A model generated the notes under the pieces. That model saw only the letters and a list, made by a program, of their open reading frames with translations, searched no databases and was not told where the DNA came from. A stretch of 64,000 nt of DNA from contig NZ_BQYL01000001.1 of the NCBI RefSeq assembly GCF_023706045.1, forward strand, positions 186,001 to 250,000. Direction: 5' to 3'. Below, one piece after another: positions 8,285 to 17,582 of the stretch. A program made the translations under genes and the position numbers. Position 1 is the stretch's first letter. The number at the start of each line of letters is the position of its first letter. The DNA is from Kangiella sp. TOML190. GTDB lineage: Bacteria > Pseudomonadota > Gammaproteobacteria > Enterobacterales > Kangiellaceae.

Positions 8285-10941
8285 CCTGCACCACCAGCAC
8301 TATCAAGCTCATCATCTAGTATCTGTCGCCGCTGATTGATACGACAAGCCGAACTAAAATCGCAATAATCGCAGGTTCGCGGATTAACAATCGCAATGCC
8401 TTGCTTGATACCTTTTGCCACCGCTTCAAGCTGCAACTTCCAATTTTCGATAAAGCTGCTCATTGGCGTTTTTATGGCGCTGCGCTTACCGAGCGCTAAG
8501 TTTTCAATAGTATCGGCAATCCCTTGGTAGCGAGTTTCTTTAGCATTGATATTAAAAAAACTCACCCCTGCAACATTTTGTTCCTTCTGATTAATCGCGT
8601 ATAAGGCCAATTGTGGCTCTTCAGGTGGTTCAGACAGCAGAGCCTTGCGCTGAGGATTACCCGTTTTGTAATCAATAATGAGCAAACCATCTTCAACCTG
8701 ATCAATCCGATCCACTTGTAAGTTAAAAATCAATTCCGCCACTTCAATACTTTGAGTTTGTTCATGATGCAAAGGAGTAAATGGTAAACGCCGCGCGTCC
8801 ACCATCAGCGCTTGGGTCAACTGTTGCAACAATCGATGTTTTTCGTTGGCAAAAAACGAGTCAATTTGCAGAAAGTACAAGCTCTGCTTAAATTCGATTA
8901 ACACCTGCTCCAGATAAGGCAGAATAACTTCCAAAAGTTGCTGCTGGGTTTTATCCTGCAAGATCTCGCTCGAGGCTTGAGCTTTCCAAAAACGCTCTAA
9001 TACTTTATGCACAATTTGCCCACGCTCTAAAGCGTTCAACCCTTCTTCAGCCTCTTCAAAAGCCTTGGCTCGCAGCCGATAGCTTAAATAAGCTTTGAAA
9101 GGGCAATTGATCTGATCCTTAAAAAATCCCGTGCCGCCTTTAATTTGCTTATCGGTCAACTCAATCCCCTGCTCATCTTGATATTCATCCAGTTGCAAGT
9201 TGCTCAACTGCCTTAAGGGGGTTGGTATCAATGAAGTATCTGCCGTCGCTGCTTGATGTCGATATTGACTCAACAAAGGGCTTGGTAATAATTCACTTTC
9301 CCCTTCAAATAAAGGATAAGAAACTGTTACCTGTGGGCTGGCTGACAATACACTAGTGAACAGCTGCTGCGCATAGTCGAGCTCTCTTTGTGCTGAGCAG
9401 CCGGGCATCTGGTGTTGTTTTAACAATGACTTCTCAATAAAAGGATTCGGATTAGCTTTGCTTGGCAAAACTTGATAGGTAGCACCCGTAAGCCATACTT
9501 TGTCAAACTCCAAGCCGACCGTTTCCAGCAGCCCCATAATTTGGATCGGAGCTTTAGGCTGTTCTTGATGAAATTGTTTTTCGGCTATCACAACCAACAA
9601 TAACTCTAACAACTTGCTAAAACTAATGGCATCGCGATAAAACAATTGGTGGCTTTTTAAACCATTAAAACTCTCCAGCAAGCTTTGTTGGATTTGATAT
9701 TCACGGCTGCTCAGCTCTCTATGACCAGGCCATTGTGCTGTCGCCAGTATTTTAGGAATTAACGACATCCACTCAGCGATCGACTTTGATTGTTTGGTCA
9801 GCTTTATAGCATTGCTGACATCGTCGATTAGCTCAGACAAGTTTCCTTCCGGATCATACTGAGCAATATCTTTTAGACTAAAGCGCGGCTTGGAACTTGC
9901 CCGAATAGCCACTTCGATTTTTGCTTTGTCGCGGGTTATTTTGCTATCGTTTCCCCAATAAGGACTCATCAAAAGTCGCCGCATGGTATCTCGTTCCACA
10001 CTGCCATTGACTAATTTCAACAGATTGGTTGCTGTAGCAACTAGCGAATGCTTGGCTAACGGCTCGCCCAGTGAAAAGTCATAAATGCCCTCAATTGGCG
10101 AATCTTCTGGTTTAAAACAAGGGGTTAATTCTTGCCATAACAAGCGCTCTAGTAAGGGCTTATGCTGCTCAAGCTCGGGAACCACAATCGCATATTTATA
10201 ATCGGGGTTACTCGTCGAATGCTCCAACACAGCGGCCTTAGCATCTAAAATAACGTGACGGAATTCTTCGCGCGCGTTGTTGAACTTGATAATACTGGGT
10301 TTAGTGGGAGGGCTGCTAGATTTTAGCCACTCAACCGCGCTAGACTGGCTCATCAAATCAAAAAGCTCTTGTTGCTGCGGTGTGATCTGTTCAAAACCCG
10401 CTAGATAAATCTTGTCAGGCAAGAATTCGGCTATCGAATCAAACTGTTGACTCAAAAGATTCACACTTGCCGCTGCGTCCAACCAATGATTATCCGCCAG
10501 CTTTTGCGAAAAACTATTGCTCCACTCAATAAAAGCTCGCAAATCTTTGTCCCAAGCAGCAGCTGGGTTAATGCTTAATTGCCACTGCTCATATTGCTGC
10601 CACGCCTGCCAAGCTTTTTTGGAAGTCGCCGGAATTTGCAATAAAAAGCTGTTCCAAGAGGATTGCTCGACGATTTCTTGCCACAGGTGTTGAGCTTGCT
10701 GCTCGCTTAAAACATACGGTAATGGCTCGCTTGTTGGCGAACGTTGCTCAGCAAGCCATTGCCATAATAAATTAGTCCAAGCGCCCCAGGGCATCACTTG
10801 CAAGCTATGCCATACGCTTTTACCGTCTCGATTTTGCTGTTTATTAAATTCTTCTCGCAAATGGCGCGACAAACGCTGACTTCCGGTAATGATCACGCTA
10901 TTTTTCGGATCGATCTGGTTGAGTGGATAACTCGACTTCAT
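8281..10941 (-). CDS. AddB-like PD-(D/E)XK nuclease, predicted Fe-S protein
   Basis: An 886-residue partner of the downstream helicase-nuclease, of the proteobacterial 'probable DNA repair protein' group that resembles AddB. The middle has helicase-like folds without an obvious intact Walker A motif. The C-terminal nuclease has GQIVHKVLERFW and LLIIDYKTGN (Asp757). Four cysteines are placed as in the AddB iron-sulfur cluster: Cys613 in the INCPFKAY segment, then Cys857, Cys860 and Cys866 (C-x2-C-x5-C) near the C terminus. Both the Fe-S staple and the nuclease motifs therefore look intact. It lies 30 bp downstream of the oxidoreductase gene and its stop overlaps the next start. Confidence 0.85.
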   Translation of the reverse strand: MKSSYPLNQIDPKNSVIITGSQRLSRHLREEFNKQQNRDGKSVWHSLQVMPWGAWTNLLWQWLAEQRSPTSEPLPYVLSEQQAQHLWQEIVEQSSWNSFLLQIPATSKKAWQAWQQYEQWQLSINPAAAWDKDLRAFIEWSNSFSQKLADNHWLDAAASVNLLSQQFDSIAEFLPDKIYLAGFEQITPQQQELFDLMSQSSAVEWLKSSSPPTKPSIIKFNNAREEFRHVILDAKAAVLEHSTSNPDYKYAIVVPELEQHKPLLERLLWQELTPCFKPEDSPIEGIYDFSLGEPLAKHSLVATATNLLKLVNGSVERDTMRRLLMSPYWGNDSKITRDKAKIEVAIRASSKPRFSLKDIAQYDPEGNLSELIDDVSNAIKLTKQSKSIAEWMSLIPKILATAQWPGHRELSSREYQIQQSLLESFNGLKSHQLFYRDAISFSKLLELLLVVIAEKQFHQEQPKAPIQIMGLLETVGLEFDKVWLTGATYQVLPSKANPNPFIEKSLLKQHQMPGCSAQRELDYAQQLFTSVLSASPQVTVSYPLFEGESELLPSPLLSQYRHQAATADTSLIPTPLRQLSNLQLDEYQDEQGIELTDKQIKGGTGFFKDQINCPFKAYLSYRLRAKAFEEAEEGLNALERGQIVHKVLERFWKAQASSEILQDKTQQQLLEVILPYLEQVLIEFKQSLYFLQIDSFFANEKHRLLQQLTQALMVDARRLPFTPLHHEQTQSIEVAELIFNLQVDRIDQVEDGLLIIDYKTGNPQRKALLSEPPEEPQLALYAINQKEQNVAGVSFFNINAKETRYQGIADTIENLALGKRSAIKTPMSSFIENWKLQLEAVAKGIKQGIAIVNPRTCDYCDFSSACRINQRRQILDDELDSAGGAG

Positions 10942-10971
10942 ATCAATAGATTATTAGTATTCTAGCCGTAG

Positions 10972-11955
10972 CTATTGGCAATTGACGATTAAGCGTCCAC
11001 GGTGTTGGTTATCAATAAGCTCATCAAAATAAGGCGAGATTTCTTGCAAAGCAATTTCTTTACTTAAAATTTTATCGAAATCTGGCAAGGGCATTTCTTG
11101 ACCAAACTGTTGCCACAATTGATTACGCAGCGGCATTGGGCAGTTGGTCGAGCTGACTCCCAACAAACTGACACCACGCAAAATCATCGGCAAAACGGTC
11201 GCATTTAATTGAGCGCTTTGCGCCAGACCAATACAAGCCACATTGCCCCAAAGCTCGATATTAGCCATCAATTTACTTAAGGTCTGGCCACCGATATTAT
11301 CAATAAGTCCCGCATAAATGGACTTAGCTAAAGGCTTATCGCTTAGCTCTAACTCGTCTAGCGTTTTAACTTCGCTTGCGCCTAAATCTTTTAGGTAATC
11401 GTGCATAGAAGCTTGGCTGGTCAAGGCGAGTGTTTGGTAGCCTTTTTTGCTCAATAAATTAATCGCAAAGCTGCCCACCCCGCCGCTGGCACCGGTTACT
11501 ACTATGGGGCCCATGTCAGGGGTTTGCCCATTCACCTCCATCCGATGAATCGCCAAAGCGGCAGTAAAACCGGCCGTACCAATAATCATCGCTTGTCGTG
11601 CCGAATAGCCTGCAGCTTGTTTCATCAGATAGTCACTATTTACTTTGGCATATTGAGCCAAACCACCATCAAAGCTTTCGCCCAAACCGCAACCGTTGAC
11701 AATAACCGCATCGCCTGCCTGAAATTTATCCGATGCAGATTCCACCACCGTGCCCGCCAAATCAATCCCGGCATTTAACGGAAAGGACTTTAAAATAGCA
11801 CCGCGCCCACTGGCGGCCAGCGCATCTTTGTAGTTGATGCTCGAATAATCGACCTTGATTAAGGTGTCTGCTTGACTTAACTCACTTGGCTCCATCTCAA
11901 CTAACTGATGATGAATAGTTGGTTCCTTAAAAACACGGCAGGCTAAAAATGGCAT
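10972..11955 (-). CDS. acuI: YhdH/AcuI-type zinc-independent alcohol dehydrogenase family oxidoreductase
   Basis: A 327-residue MDR-superfamily enzyme of the YhdH/AcuI group, which reduces acrylyl-CoA with NADPH in characterised members. The N-terminal catalytic domain has DYSSINYKDALA and PLNAGIDLAGTV, both typical of the group. The nucleotide-binding domain has the Rossmann motif VVTGASGGVGSFA. It lacks the cysteine and histidine set for structural zinc, as expected for this branch. It sits between the AlkB-like gene (8 bp gap) and the AddB-like gene (30 bp gap). A role in detoxifying reactive acrylyl species would suit a repair operon, but that link is inference. Confidence 0.85.
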   Translation of the reverse strand: MPFLACRVFKEPTIHHQLVEMEPSELSQADTLIKVDYSSINYKDALAASGRGAILKSFPLNAGIDLAGTVVESASDKFQAGDAVIVNGCGLGESFDGGLAQYAKVNSDYLMKQAAGYSARQAMIIGTAGFTAALAIHRMEVNGQTPDMGPIVVTGASGGVGSFAINLLSKKGYQTLALTSQASMHDYLKDLGASEVKTLDELELSDKPLAKSIYAGLIDNIGGQTLSKLMANIELWGNVACIGLAQSAQLNATVLPMILRGVSLLGVSSTNCPMPLRNQLWQQFGQEMPLPDFDKILSKEIALQEISPYFDELIDNQHRGRLIVNCQ

Positions 11956-11963
11956 AAAAATTC

Positions 11964-12596
11964 CTAAGTTGTGATTATTTTTCTAAAAGTAAGGTTAATT
12001 CTGGGCTCTAGCACCGCACGCTCCTTTGGCACTTGGTGCAACCAGTGGCTTTGCGTCTTACCTTTCATTAACAATAGACTACCAGATGTTAAGGCAATTT
12101 TGTGGCTTAATTTTGGCTTGGTTTTACGCTTTAGTTGGAAGCTACGCGTTGCCCCTAAACTGACCGAGGCTATCACTGGATTTTTACCCAGTTCCGGCTC
12201 ATCATCACTGTGCCAAGCAACGCTATCCTGACCATCACGGTACAAATTTGCTAACACGCTGTTAAAAGTTTCACCGGTTTGCTGCTCAAGCAAAGACTTG
12301 ACTTGCAGTAGCTCTGGTATCCAAGCCAATGGCGCATGCTCAACCCCTGAATAGCGGTAACGGGCTTGTGGATCGCCATACCAAGCCGTCAGTCGCGGCA
12401 CTAGCCTATCCACACCCGCAATACGGATAGTTTCTTGTTGCCATTGAATCCGCCCATATAGCCGCTGGAAAAAAGCATCTGCGGTCTCGGCTAACTCATT
12501 ACTAGGTGATAAAAATTCGGGCCAAAACAACAGCTGCGCATCTGGCAGGCTAATTTCTTCAACCGAATCGGCGGCTAATAAATCAAATTGCAGCAT
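11964..12596 (-). CDS. AlkB-like 2-oxoglutarate/Fe(II)-dependent dioxygenase
   Basis: A 210-residue dioxygenase of the AlkB family, which removes alkyl groups from DNA or RNA bases by oxidative demethylation. The iron ligands are visible as WHSDDEPELG (His129, Asp131) and a later HQVPK histidine, and the 2-oxoglutarate-binding arginines as RINLTFRKI near the C terminus. The substrate-side WYGDPQARYRYSG segment matches short ALKBH2/3-like bacterial AlkB proteins. I chose the ATG at 12596, preceded by AGG at 9 bases. The longer GTG start at 12638 lies inside the terminator hairpin of the upstream gene. It appears to be the first gene of a run through the oxidoreductase, AddB-like, AddA-like and GNAT genes. 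Confidence 0.85.
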   Translation of the reverse strand: MLQFDLLAADSVEEISLPDAQLLFWPEFLSPSNELAETADAFFQRLYGRIQWQQETIRIAGVDRLVPRLTAWYGDPQARYRYSGVEHAPLAWIPELLQVKSLLEQQTGETFNSVLANLYRDGQDSVAWHSDDEPELGKNPVIASVSLGATRSFQLKRKTKPKLSHKIALTSGSLLLMKGKTQSHWLHQVPKERAVLEPRINLTFRKIITT

Positions 12597-12627
12597 CAAG
12601 ATAACCTGTTTTATTTTCCATAACGAA

Positions 12628-12661
12628 AAAGTGGCCAACCAAGCTAATGGTTGACCACTTT
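12628..12661 (-). terminator. Rho-independent terminator of the POT transporter gene
   Basis: Inverted repeat of 13 bp (12628-12640 with 12649-12661, one mismatch) around an 8-base loop, followed on the minus strand by TTTTT. It lies 36 bp after the transporter stop codon and before the AlkB-like ATG, so it separates the two transcription units. Confidence 0.85.
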
Positions 12662-12696
12662 AGAAGCGTTAAAAAAGAACTTAATACACTATTATA

Positions 12697-14202
12697 TTAA
12701 GCGTCTTCCCCTTCTTTGCTTTCAACCACTTCTTGTTCCCACTTCTTAGTAAACATACCAATCAGCAATACTACCGCGCCAACGCCAATACTGAAAGTCG
12801 CGATGAATTGGAACAAGCTAGGCATTTCAGCAACATTGTTTGGATCAAACTTACCCGCCATTAAGCCAGCGATAATATTACCAATAGAGTAAGTAAATAC
12901 GAACAAGCCCATCATCTGACCCATGTAACGTCTTGGAGACAGTTTACTCACAGCACTTAAAGCAATTGGGCTTAAGCATAACTCACCCACCGTGTGTAAG
13001 AAGTAAGTTAAAATAAGATAGAAAGCCGCAGACTTACCACCGCCCGCAGCAACTTGAGCAGCAAAAATCATAACGATAAAACCACTACCCATAATGATCA
13101 AACCCACTGCCATTTTCAATCCATAGCCAGGAGTAACCATTCTTTGTCCTAATTTAATCCAGAAAGCCGCGAAGAATGGCGTTAATAGAATAATGAAAGC
13201 CGAATTAACACTTTGAAACCAAGTGGTTGGGATTTCAAAACTACCAATAAATCTATCGGTGTAATCACGAGTAAATAAGTTTAATGAAGAACCGGCTTGC
13301 TCGAATCCTGACCAGAAACAGGCCGAAGCCACACAGATAAGCAACAAGGCCCACATACCCTTCTTTTCAACTTGATTCAAATTGCCGCGGAAAAAGATAA
13401 TGGCAAAGAAGATAAAGAAAGTTGCGGTTAACACGATTGCCGTTTGTTGAGCCAAGCTCACTGCATTAATTGAAATGGTACCAGCTAGAGTAAGAGCGGT
13501 AACAATAGCCACGCCAACTAAGAAGATGCCAATGCCAACCCAGCTTTTCTTACGCGCGCTTTCGCTAATTTCGACAGAAGGTTTGGCGCTTACTGCCGGT
13601 AAGTTTTTATTGGTTAAATAGAATTGGATTAGACCTAACGCCATACCAACCGCTGCCGCACCAAATGCCCAGTGCCAGCCAGCGTTTTCCATCAAGTAGC
13701 CACAAACGAAGTAACCGATTAATGAGCCAATGTTGATACCCATATAATAAATTGAATAACCCGCATCACGGCGCTCATCTTCACTGCTGTATAACTGGCC
13801 TACAACCGCAGTAATATTAGGCTTTAATAAACCAGTACCCAATGCCACCAGTATCAGACCAATAAAGAAGCTGCCTTCGTTTGGAATAGCTAACACTATG
13901 TGACCACACATAATGATAATACCGCCATACCAAATGGCTTTTTGTCCGCCAATTAGTCGGTCAGCAATCCAGCCGCCGGGTAGACCCATAAAATAAACTG
14001 AGCTGGTGTATAAACCGTAGATAGCCGCAGCCGTTGCAGCGGTTAGACCTAACCCACCTTCTTGCAAAGCCGCAGTCATAAATAGCACCAAAATGCCGCG
14101 CATACCGTAATAACTCATGCGCTCCCACATCTCGGTCATAAACAATGTTTGGAGACCCTTTGGATGACCAAAGAAGGACTTATCTTTTGATTGATCTGTC
14201 AT
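12697..14202 (-). CDS. POT family proton-coupled peptide transporter
   Basis: A 501-residue inner-membrane importer of di- and tripeptides driven by protons (POT/PTR2 family). It has the family signature EMWERMSYYGMRGIL (the ExxERFxYYG motif, residues about 24-38, with Met in place of Phe), then FMGLPGGWIADRLIGG and the second signature GINIGSLIGYF. About 14 hydrophobic segments can be followed through the protein, typical of bacterial POT carriers, and FLHTVGELCLSPIALS is the conserved helix 10 region. It is a single-gene unit with its own terminator. It would take up the peptides released by the many secreted peptidases in this window. Confidence 0.92.
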   Translation of the reverse strand: MTDQSKDKSFFGHPKGLQTLFMTEMWERMSYYGMRGILVLFMTAALQEGGLGLTAATAAAIYGLYTSSVYFMGLPGGWIADRLIGGQKAIWYGGIIIMCGHIVLAIPNEGSFFIGLILVALGTGLLKPNITAVVGQLYSSEDERRDAGYSIYYMGINIGSLIGYFVCGYLMENAGWHWAFGAAAVGMALGLIQFYLTNKNLPAVSAKPSVEISESARKKSWVGIGIFLVGVAIVTALTLAGTISINAVSLAQQTAIVLTATFFIFFAIIFFRGNLNQVEKKGMWALLLICVASACFWSGFEQAGSSLNLFTRDYTDRFIGSFEIPTTWFQSVNSAFIILLTPFFAAFWIKLGQRMVTPGYGLKMAVGLIIMGSGFIVMIFAAQVAAGGGKSAAFYLILTYFLHTVGELCLSPIALSAVSKLSPRRYMGQMMGLFVFTYSIGNIIAGLMAGKFDPNNVAEMPSLFQFIATFSIGVGAVVLLIGMFTKKWEQEVVESKEGEDA

Positions 14203-14243
14203 TGAAATACCCTTAATACTCGTGATCTGTAACGCTTTTTCTG

Positions 14244-14259
14244 GAGAAAGCGCTTTTAT
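14244..14259. promoter_or_regulatory. Possible LacI-family-like operator in the POT leader
   Basis: GAGAAAGCGCTTTTAT lies 42 bp or more upstream of the transporter ATG, with an AAAGCGCTTT perfect palindrome at its centre (14247-14256). The shape is like operators of LacI/GalR regulators. It is also part of a wider hairpin with 14231-14242, so a structural role in the leader RNA is equally possible. Confidence 0.3.
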
Positions 14260-14403
14260 AATTTATTCGAGAGCAGTTGGATCTGCCTAAATAAAGCCAA
14301 TCATTGTTATATAATGCTCGGCATTCGTCCAGATCTTTTTATTGGGTGGGTTACTTCTTGCTAAGTTATTGAAAGTTAGTGTTTTAAGCGGGATTAGAAG
14401 GCC

Positions 14404-15228
14404 TTATTGTCGACTTAATCGAATATTATCAACTTTCCTAGCTGCCACATTGGTTCTAAAAGGGTTGATGTCCAAACCACCGCGGCGGGTATAGCGCGCA
14501 TAAACGCTTAGCTGCTGTGGTTGGCAGTATTTCATTAGATCAGTAAAAATACGCTCTACACACTGCTCGTGAAATTCGTTATGGCTGCGAAATGAGATCA
14601 GGTATTTCAGCAAAGTTTCGCGATCAACTTTAGCACCTCGGTACTCAATCATAATACTGGCCCAATCTGGCTGATTGGTGATCAGGCAATTGCTTTTGAG
14701 TAAATGACTGAACAAGGTTTCTTCCACTATCTCATCGCTGCTGTTGGCTTTTAATAAAGTCGGATCATAGTCATAGCCCGTTATCTCAAGCTCTAAATCA
14801 TCAATACAGAGTCCCGAAAAATCTTGCACTGGATACTGATACTGATACTGCTTAAGAGTTAATAGCTCAACCCTTACCTTACTCTTGACAGCTTGTGATA
14901 AATCTTTTTCAAGTGCCTCATGAACTTGAGGCCAATTATCAAAACGGGTTTGATTAAAGGAATTTAAATAAAGTTTAAAAGATTTCGATTCCACGATATT
15001 GACGCTATCAAAAGCAAATTCGAACAAACCAATGGCTACTTGCGGTTTTCCTTTGGCATCTAGCCACGACATCTCATAAGCATTCCACAGATCACTGCCA
15101 GTAAAGGGTAAGTCATTATTAAGCCCCAATTCATCGCGCTTAATCTGACGTGCGATCGGAAACAGCAAAGCCGCATCGTATTGCTCTGGATATTGGGTTG
15201 CTTTACCTAACGGGATGTCATCAGTCAT
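14404..15228 (-). CDS. queF: NADPH-dependent 7-cyano-7-deazaguanine reductase QueF
   Basis: A 274-residue enzyme of queuosine synthesis that reduces preQ0 to preQ1, of the long two-domain proteobacterial type. The nucleophile is Cys181 in the motif SNCLITNQPDW and the proton donor Asp188 follows seven residues later, the same spacing as in E. coli QueF. The NADPH-binding signature is ESKSFKLYLNSFNQTRF (E-S-K-S-x-K-L-Y). I chose the start at 15228 (MTDDIPLGKATQYP, a typical QueF opening); upstream in-frame codons run into rlmM. It lies 25 bp after rlmM, so the two RNA-modification genes probably share a transcript. Confidence 0.92.
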   Translation of the reverse strand: MTDDIPLGKATQYPEQYDAALLFPIARQIKRDELGLNNDLPFTGSDLWNAYEMSWLDAKGKPQVAIGLFEFAFDSVNIVESKSFKLYLNSFNQTRFDNWPQVHEALEKDLSQAVKSKVRVELLTLKQYQYQYPVQDFSGLCIDDLELEITGYDYDPTLLKANSSDEIVEETLFSHLLKSNCLITNQPDWASIMIEYRGAKVDRETLLKYLISFRSHNEFHEQCVERIFTDLMKYCQPQQLSVYARYTRRGGLDINPFRTNVAARKVDNIRLSRQ

Positions 15229-15253
15229 AACAAATATACTTTCATAGTTAAGG

Positions 15254-16329
15254 CTACTTAGGCATTTGCCGTCTAAAATAGACCGTGATCTCCTCGCGGT
15301 CATGATAGAGATGTTTGGCCTGCCAAAAATAATCAATCTCTTGCGCTTCTAGTTGATCACAAATTTCACCAATACAATCCGAAACTTCTTGAAAACGCTT
15401 TTTCATGGGTAATTTCAAATTAAAGATCGCGTGTGCGGCTTTAGCCTGAAGCAACCATTTTGCCATTAAATTAGCGACCAGCGACGGCTTTTCCACCATA
15501 TCACACACTAGGATCTGTACCGGTTTTTCTGGCAACCAGGTTAAGGCATTTTCTTTAAGATGAACCACCTGCTCAGTTGCCATCAATTTTTTATCCATCG
15601 GGCCATTATCAATAGCCGTCACTTGCAGCCCACGTTGCACCAGTTGATAGGTCCAACCGCCGGGCGCTGCACCGAGATCCACCGCAGTATGGCCTAAGCG
15701 AAATGTTGCCTTGCGCTGTTTATTCGACATCAGGACCTGAATCGCTTCGTCAAGCTTTAAACTGGAACGGCTTGGCGCATCTTTAGGCGATTTTAGCCGC
15801 AAAATACCACCCTTAAGATTGGAAGCCCTGCCCCATGGCGAATAACCCACTAGGCAGTGGTTATTCGCTAAAAAAGAATATGCAGCTGCAACTGGTTATT
15901 ACTATCCGCGTCTTTTGCCAAAATTCCCTCACGCTCACAACTAATGGTCAATGGCGTGGTAATCTTCTTGCAAAATTTGGAAAGCTCGCGGCCTAAGCCA
16001 CTATCTAGATGCTCCACCAACAAGGACTGGACAGTGTTCAGCTCCATAGCAGCTTCCACAATTGGGGTTACTCGATCGGTTGGCGCTAAGTCTTGTAACT
16101 CGGTCTTGGCCCAAAACCATTGACGCGTGAAAATTAACTCGTCTAAATCCAATTCGCTAAAAAAGCTTTCCGCGCTGGACTCATCAAACACATAAAAACG
16201 CACACAGCCATCGTTTGGCTTAGCATTGGCATAGCCTGCTAAATCCAACTCATTAGCCAGAGCCTGCACTTCTGCAGCACAATCATTCTCAAAGCCGGGA
16301 CGGCAAAAAAAGATAAAAGGGCTTTGCAT
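15254..16329 (-). pseudogene. rlmM: 23S rRNA C2498 2'-O-methyltransferase RlmM, frameshifted
   Basis: RlmM methylates C2498 of 23S rRNA. Here it is split. The N-terminal part (15868-16329, 153 residues) has the opening FFCRPGFENDCAAEV and the THUMP-like domain. The C-terminal part (15254-15850 and upstream in frame) has the SAM motif VDLGAAPGGWTYQL and catalytic residues in SSLKLDEA, CDMVEKP, NLKLPMKKR and DREEITV. The break is at a run of six T: the first frame reads CTT TTT TAG, while one extra T (or a -1 slip on TTT) gives L-F-L-A-N-N-H and continues smoothly into GYSPWG, matching E. coli RlmM without a gap. Apart from this the gene looks intact. It could be a recent mutation, a homopolymer base-calling error, or a slippage site. 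Confidence 0.88.
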
Positions 16330-16532
16330 GGGAATCGGAGGTTACTATCATTACTACTATTTTAACAGCAATATAGATCTCTGTATAAAATTATCAACAG
16401 CCTATTCTTTACCTCTATTTGCCGCTTATCGGCATTTTAATACCACACAGAAGTAAAATTGAGCGTATTTATAGAAACTTTGGTGAAAATTGGGTAATGT
16501 TAAGCTGTCAAGAAATAACCTATGGTACGATT

Positions 16533-16802
16533 ATGATGAAGCTTACACTATTAACACTGAGTATATTTGCTGTTGCCCAGAGTCAAGGAGCACTAGCCAA
16601 TACCAGCAAAGAAAAAGATTCGCTTCTTAAGAATGGATTCTATGAAATTGACGAAGATAGAAGCGAAACCATCTCGAAAAAAGAAGCAAAAGACAATATA
16701 GAGAGTCTAGAATTCACCTCTATCGACTCAAATAATAACGGCGTTTTAACCATGGATGAGTGGCTCAAGTATTATAAACTCAAAAAAAGAGCCCAAAATT
16801 AG
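16533..16802 (+). CDS. Small exported EF-hand protein
   Basis: An 89-residue protein with a signal peptide (MMKLTLLTLSIFAVAQSQG, cleavage near ALA-N) and two canonical 12-residue calcium loops: DEDRSETISKKE and DSNNNGVLTMDE. Both have Asp at position 1, Asp or Asn at 3 and 5, a hydrophobic residue at 8 and Glu at 12, so both should bind calcium. It is likely a periplasmic or secreted calcium buffer or sensor. I chose the ATG at 16533 because it begins the signal peptide; longer in-frame starts give an implausible hydrophilic leader. A clear terminator follows 20 bp downstream. Confidence 0.8.
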   Translation: MMKLTLLTLSIFAVAQSQGALANTSKEKDSLLKNGFYEIDEDRSETISKKEAKDNIESLEFTSIDSNNNGVLTMDEWLKYYKLKKRAQN

Positions 16803-16822
16803 CGGCTTAAAGTGACTTATGT

Positions 16823-16850
16823 AACGCCAGCCCAAACCGCTGGCGTTTTT
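16823..16850 (+). terminator. Rho-independent terminator after the EF-hand gene
   Basis: Nine-base stem AACGCCAGC (16823-16831) pairs with GCTGGCGTT (16839-16847) around a 7-base loop and runs into TTTTT. Confidence 0.9.
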
Positions 16851-16985
16851 ATTTATATATTTTTCCCAAAACTCGCTCTAAGATATAATGCACTTCTTGA
16901 GCTGAATAGAAATATTAGTGATATTCAGTTAAGCAATGTTAAAATCTCGTCCACTTAACCAGTATCCAACGATTACCTTGGTATT

Positions 16986-17582
16986 ATGGCGCATTACAGC
17001 AAAGAGCAAATAGCCGATCTTAAAAATGACCTTACGATAACCGATCGAGTCTGCGGTTTTGATATGCAATTTAAAACCACTTGGGGACTCTTTTCGCCCA
17101 AAGCTATTGATGATGGCTCGCTGATGCTGCTCAAATACCTTGAGGTGCAAGCAACAGATAAATGCTTAGACCTAGGTTGTGGTTACGGAGTTTTGGGCTT
17201 AACCATGGCCAAACAAGCACCGCAAGGACAGACCATTATGGTCGATAAGGACTATTTAGCGGTAGAATACGCTAACAAGAACGCCCAACTCAATCAGCTA
17301 CCTCATGCCTCTGCCCGCTTGAGTAATGGCTTTAGCGATGTTCCTGAGCGGCATTTCGATGTCATTGTTTCTAACATTCCGGCAAAGGTTGGTAATGAAC
17401 TGCTGTATATCTTTCTCAACGATGCTTATGAGCGTTTAAAGCCGGGTGGAACTTTTTATGTGGTGACCATTACTGGCTTACGCAACTTTATGAAAACTGG
17501 CTTCAAAGAAGTATTTGGTAATTATAAAAAGCATAAGCAAGGGCCCGCTTACACCGTAGCTAGCGCCAGCAAAGGACCCTAA
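16986..17582 (+). CDS. Class I SAM-dependent methyltransferase (RsmC-like C-terminal domain)
   Basis: A 198-residue methyltransferase. The SAM-binding motif I is CLDLGCGYGVLGLTMA, motif II ends in VDKD, and the catalytic-loop position carries VSNIPAK in place of the NPPF/Y of N6-adenine and RsmC-type enzymes. The WGLFSPKAIDDGS segment before motif I is like the FSxxxxDxGT region of the RsmC/RlmG family. It may modify rRNA or a small molecule; the SNIP variant argues against a standard base-flipping NPPF chemistry. A TATAAT -10 box sits at 16883-16888. No partner genes are adjacent. Confidence 0.75.
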   Translation: MAHYSKEQIADLKNDLTITDRVCGFDMQFKTTWGLFSPKAIDDGSLMLLKYLEVQATDKCLDLGCGYGVLGLTMAKQAPQGQTIMVDKDYLAVEYANKNAQLNQLPHASARLSNGFSDVPERHFDVIVSNIPAKVGNELLYIFLNDAYERLKPGGTFYVVTITGLRNFMKTGFKEVFGNYKKHKQGPAYTVASASKGP

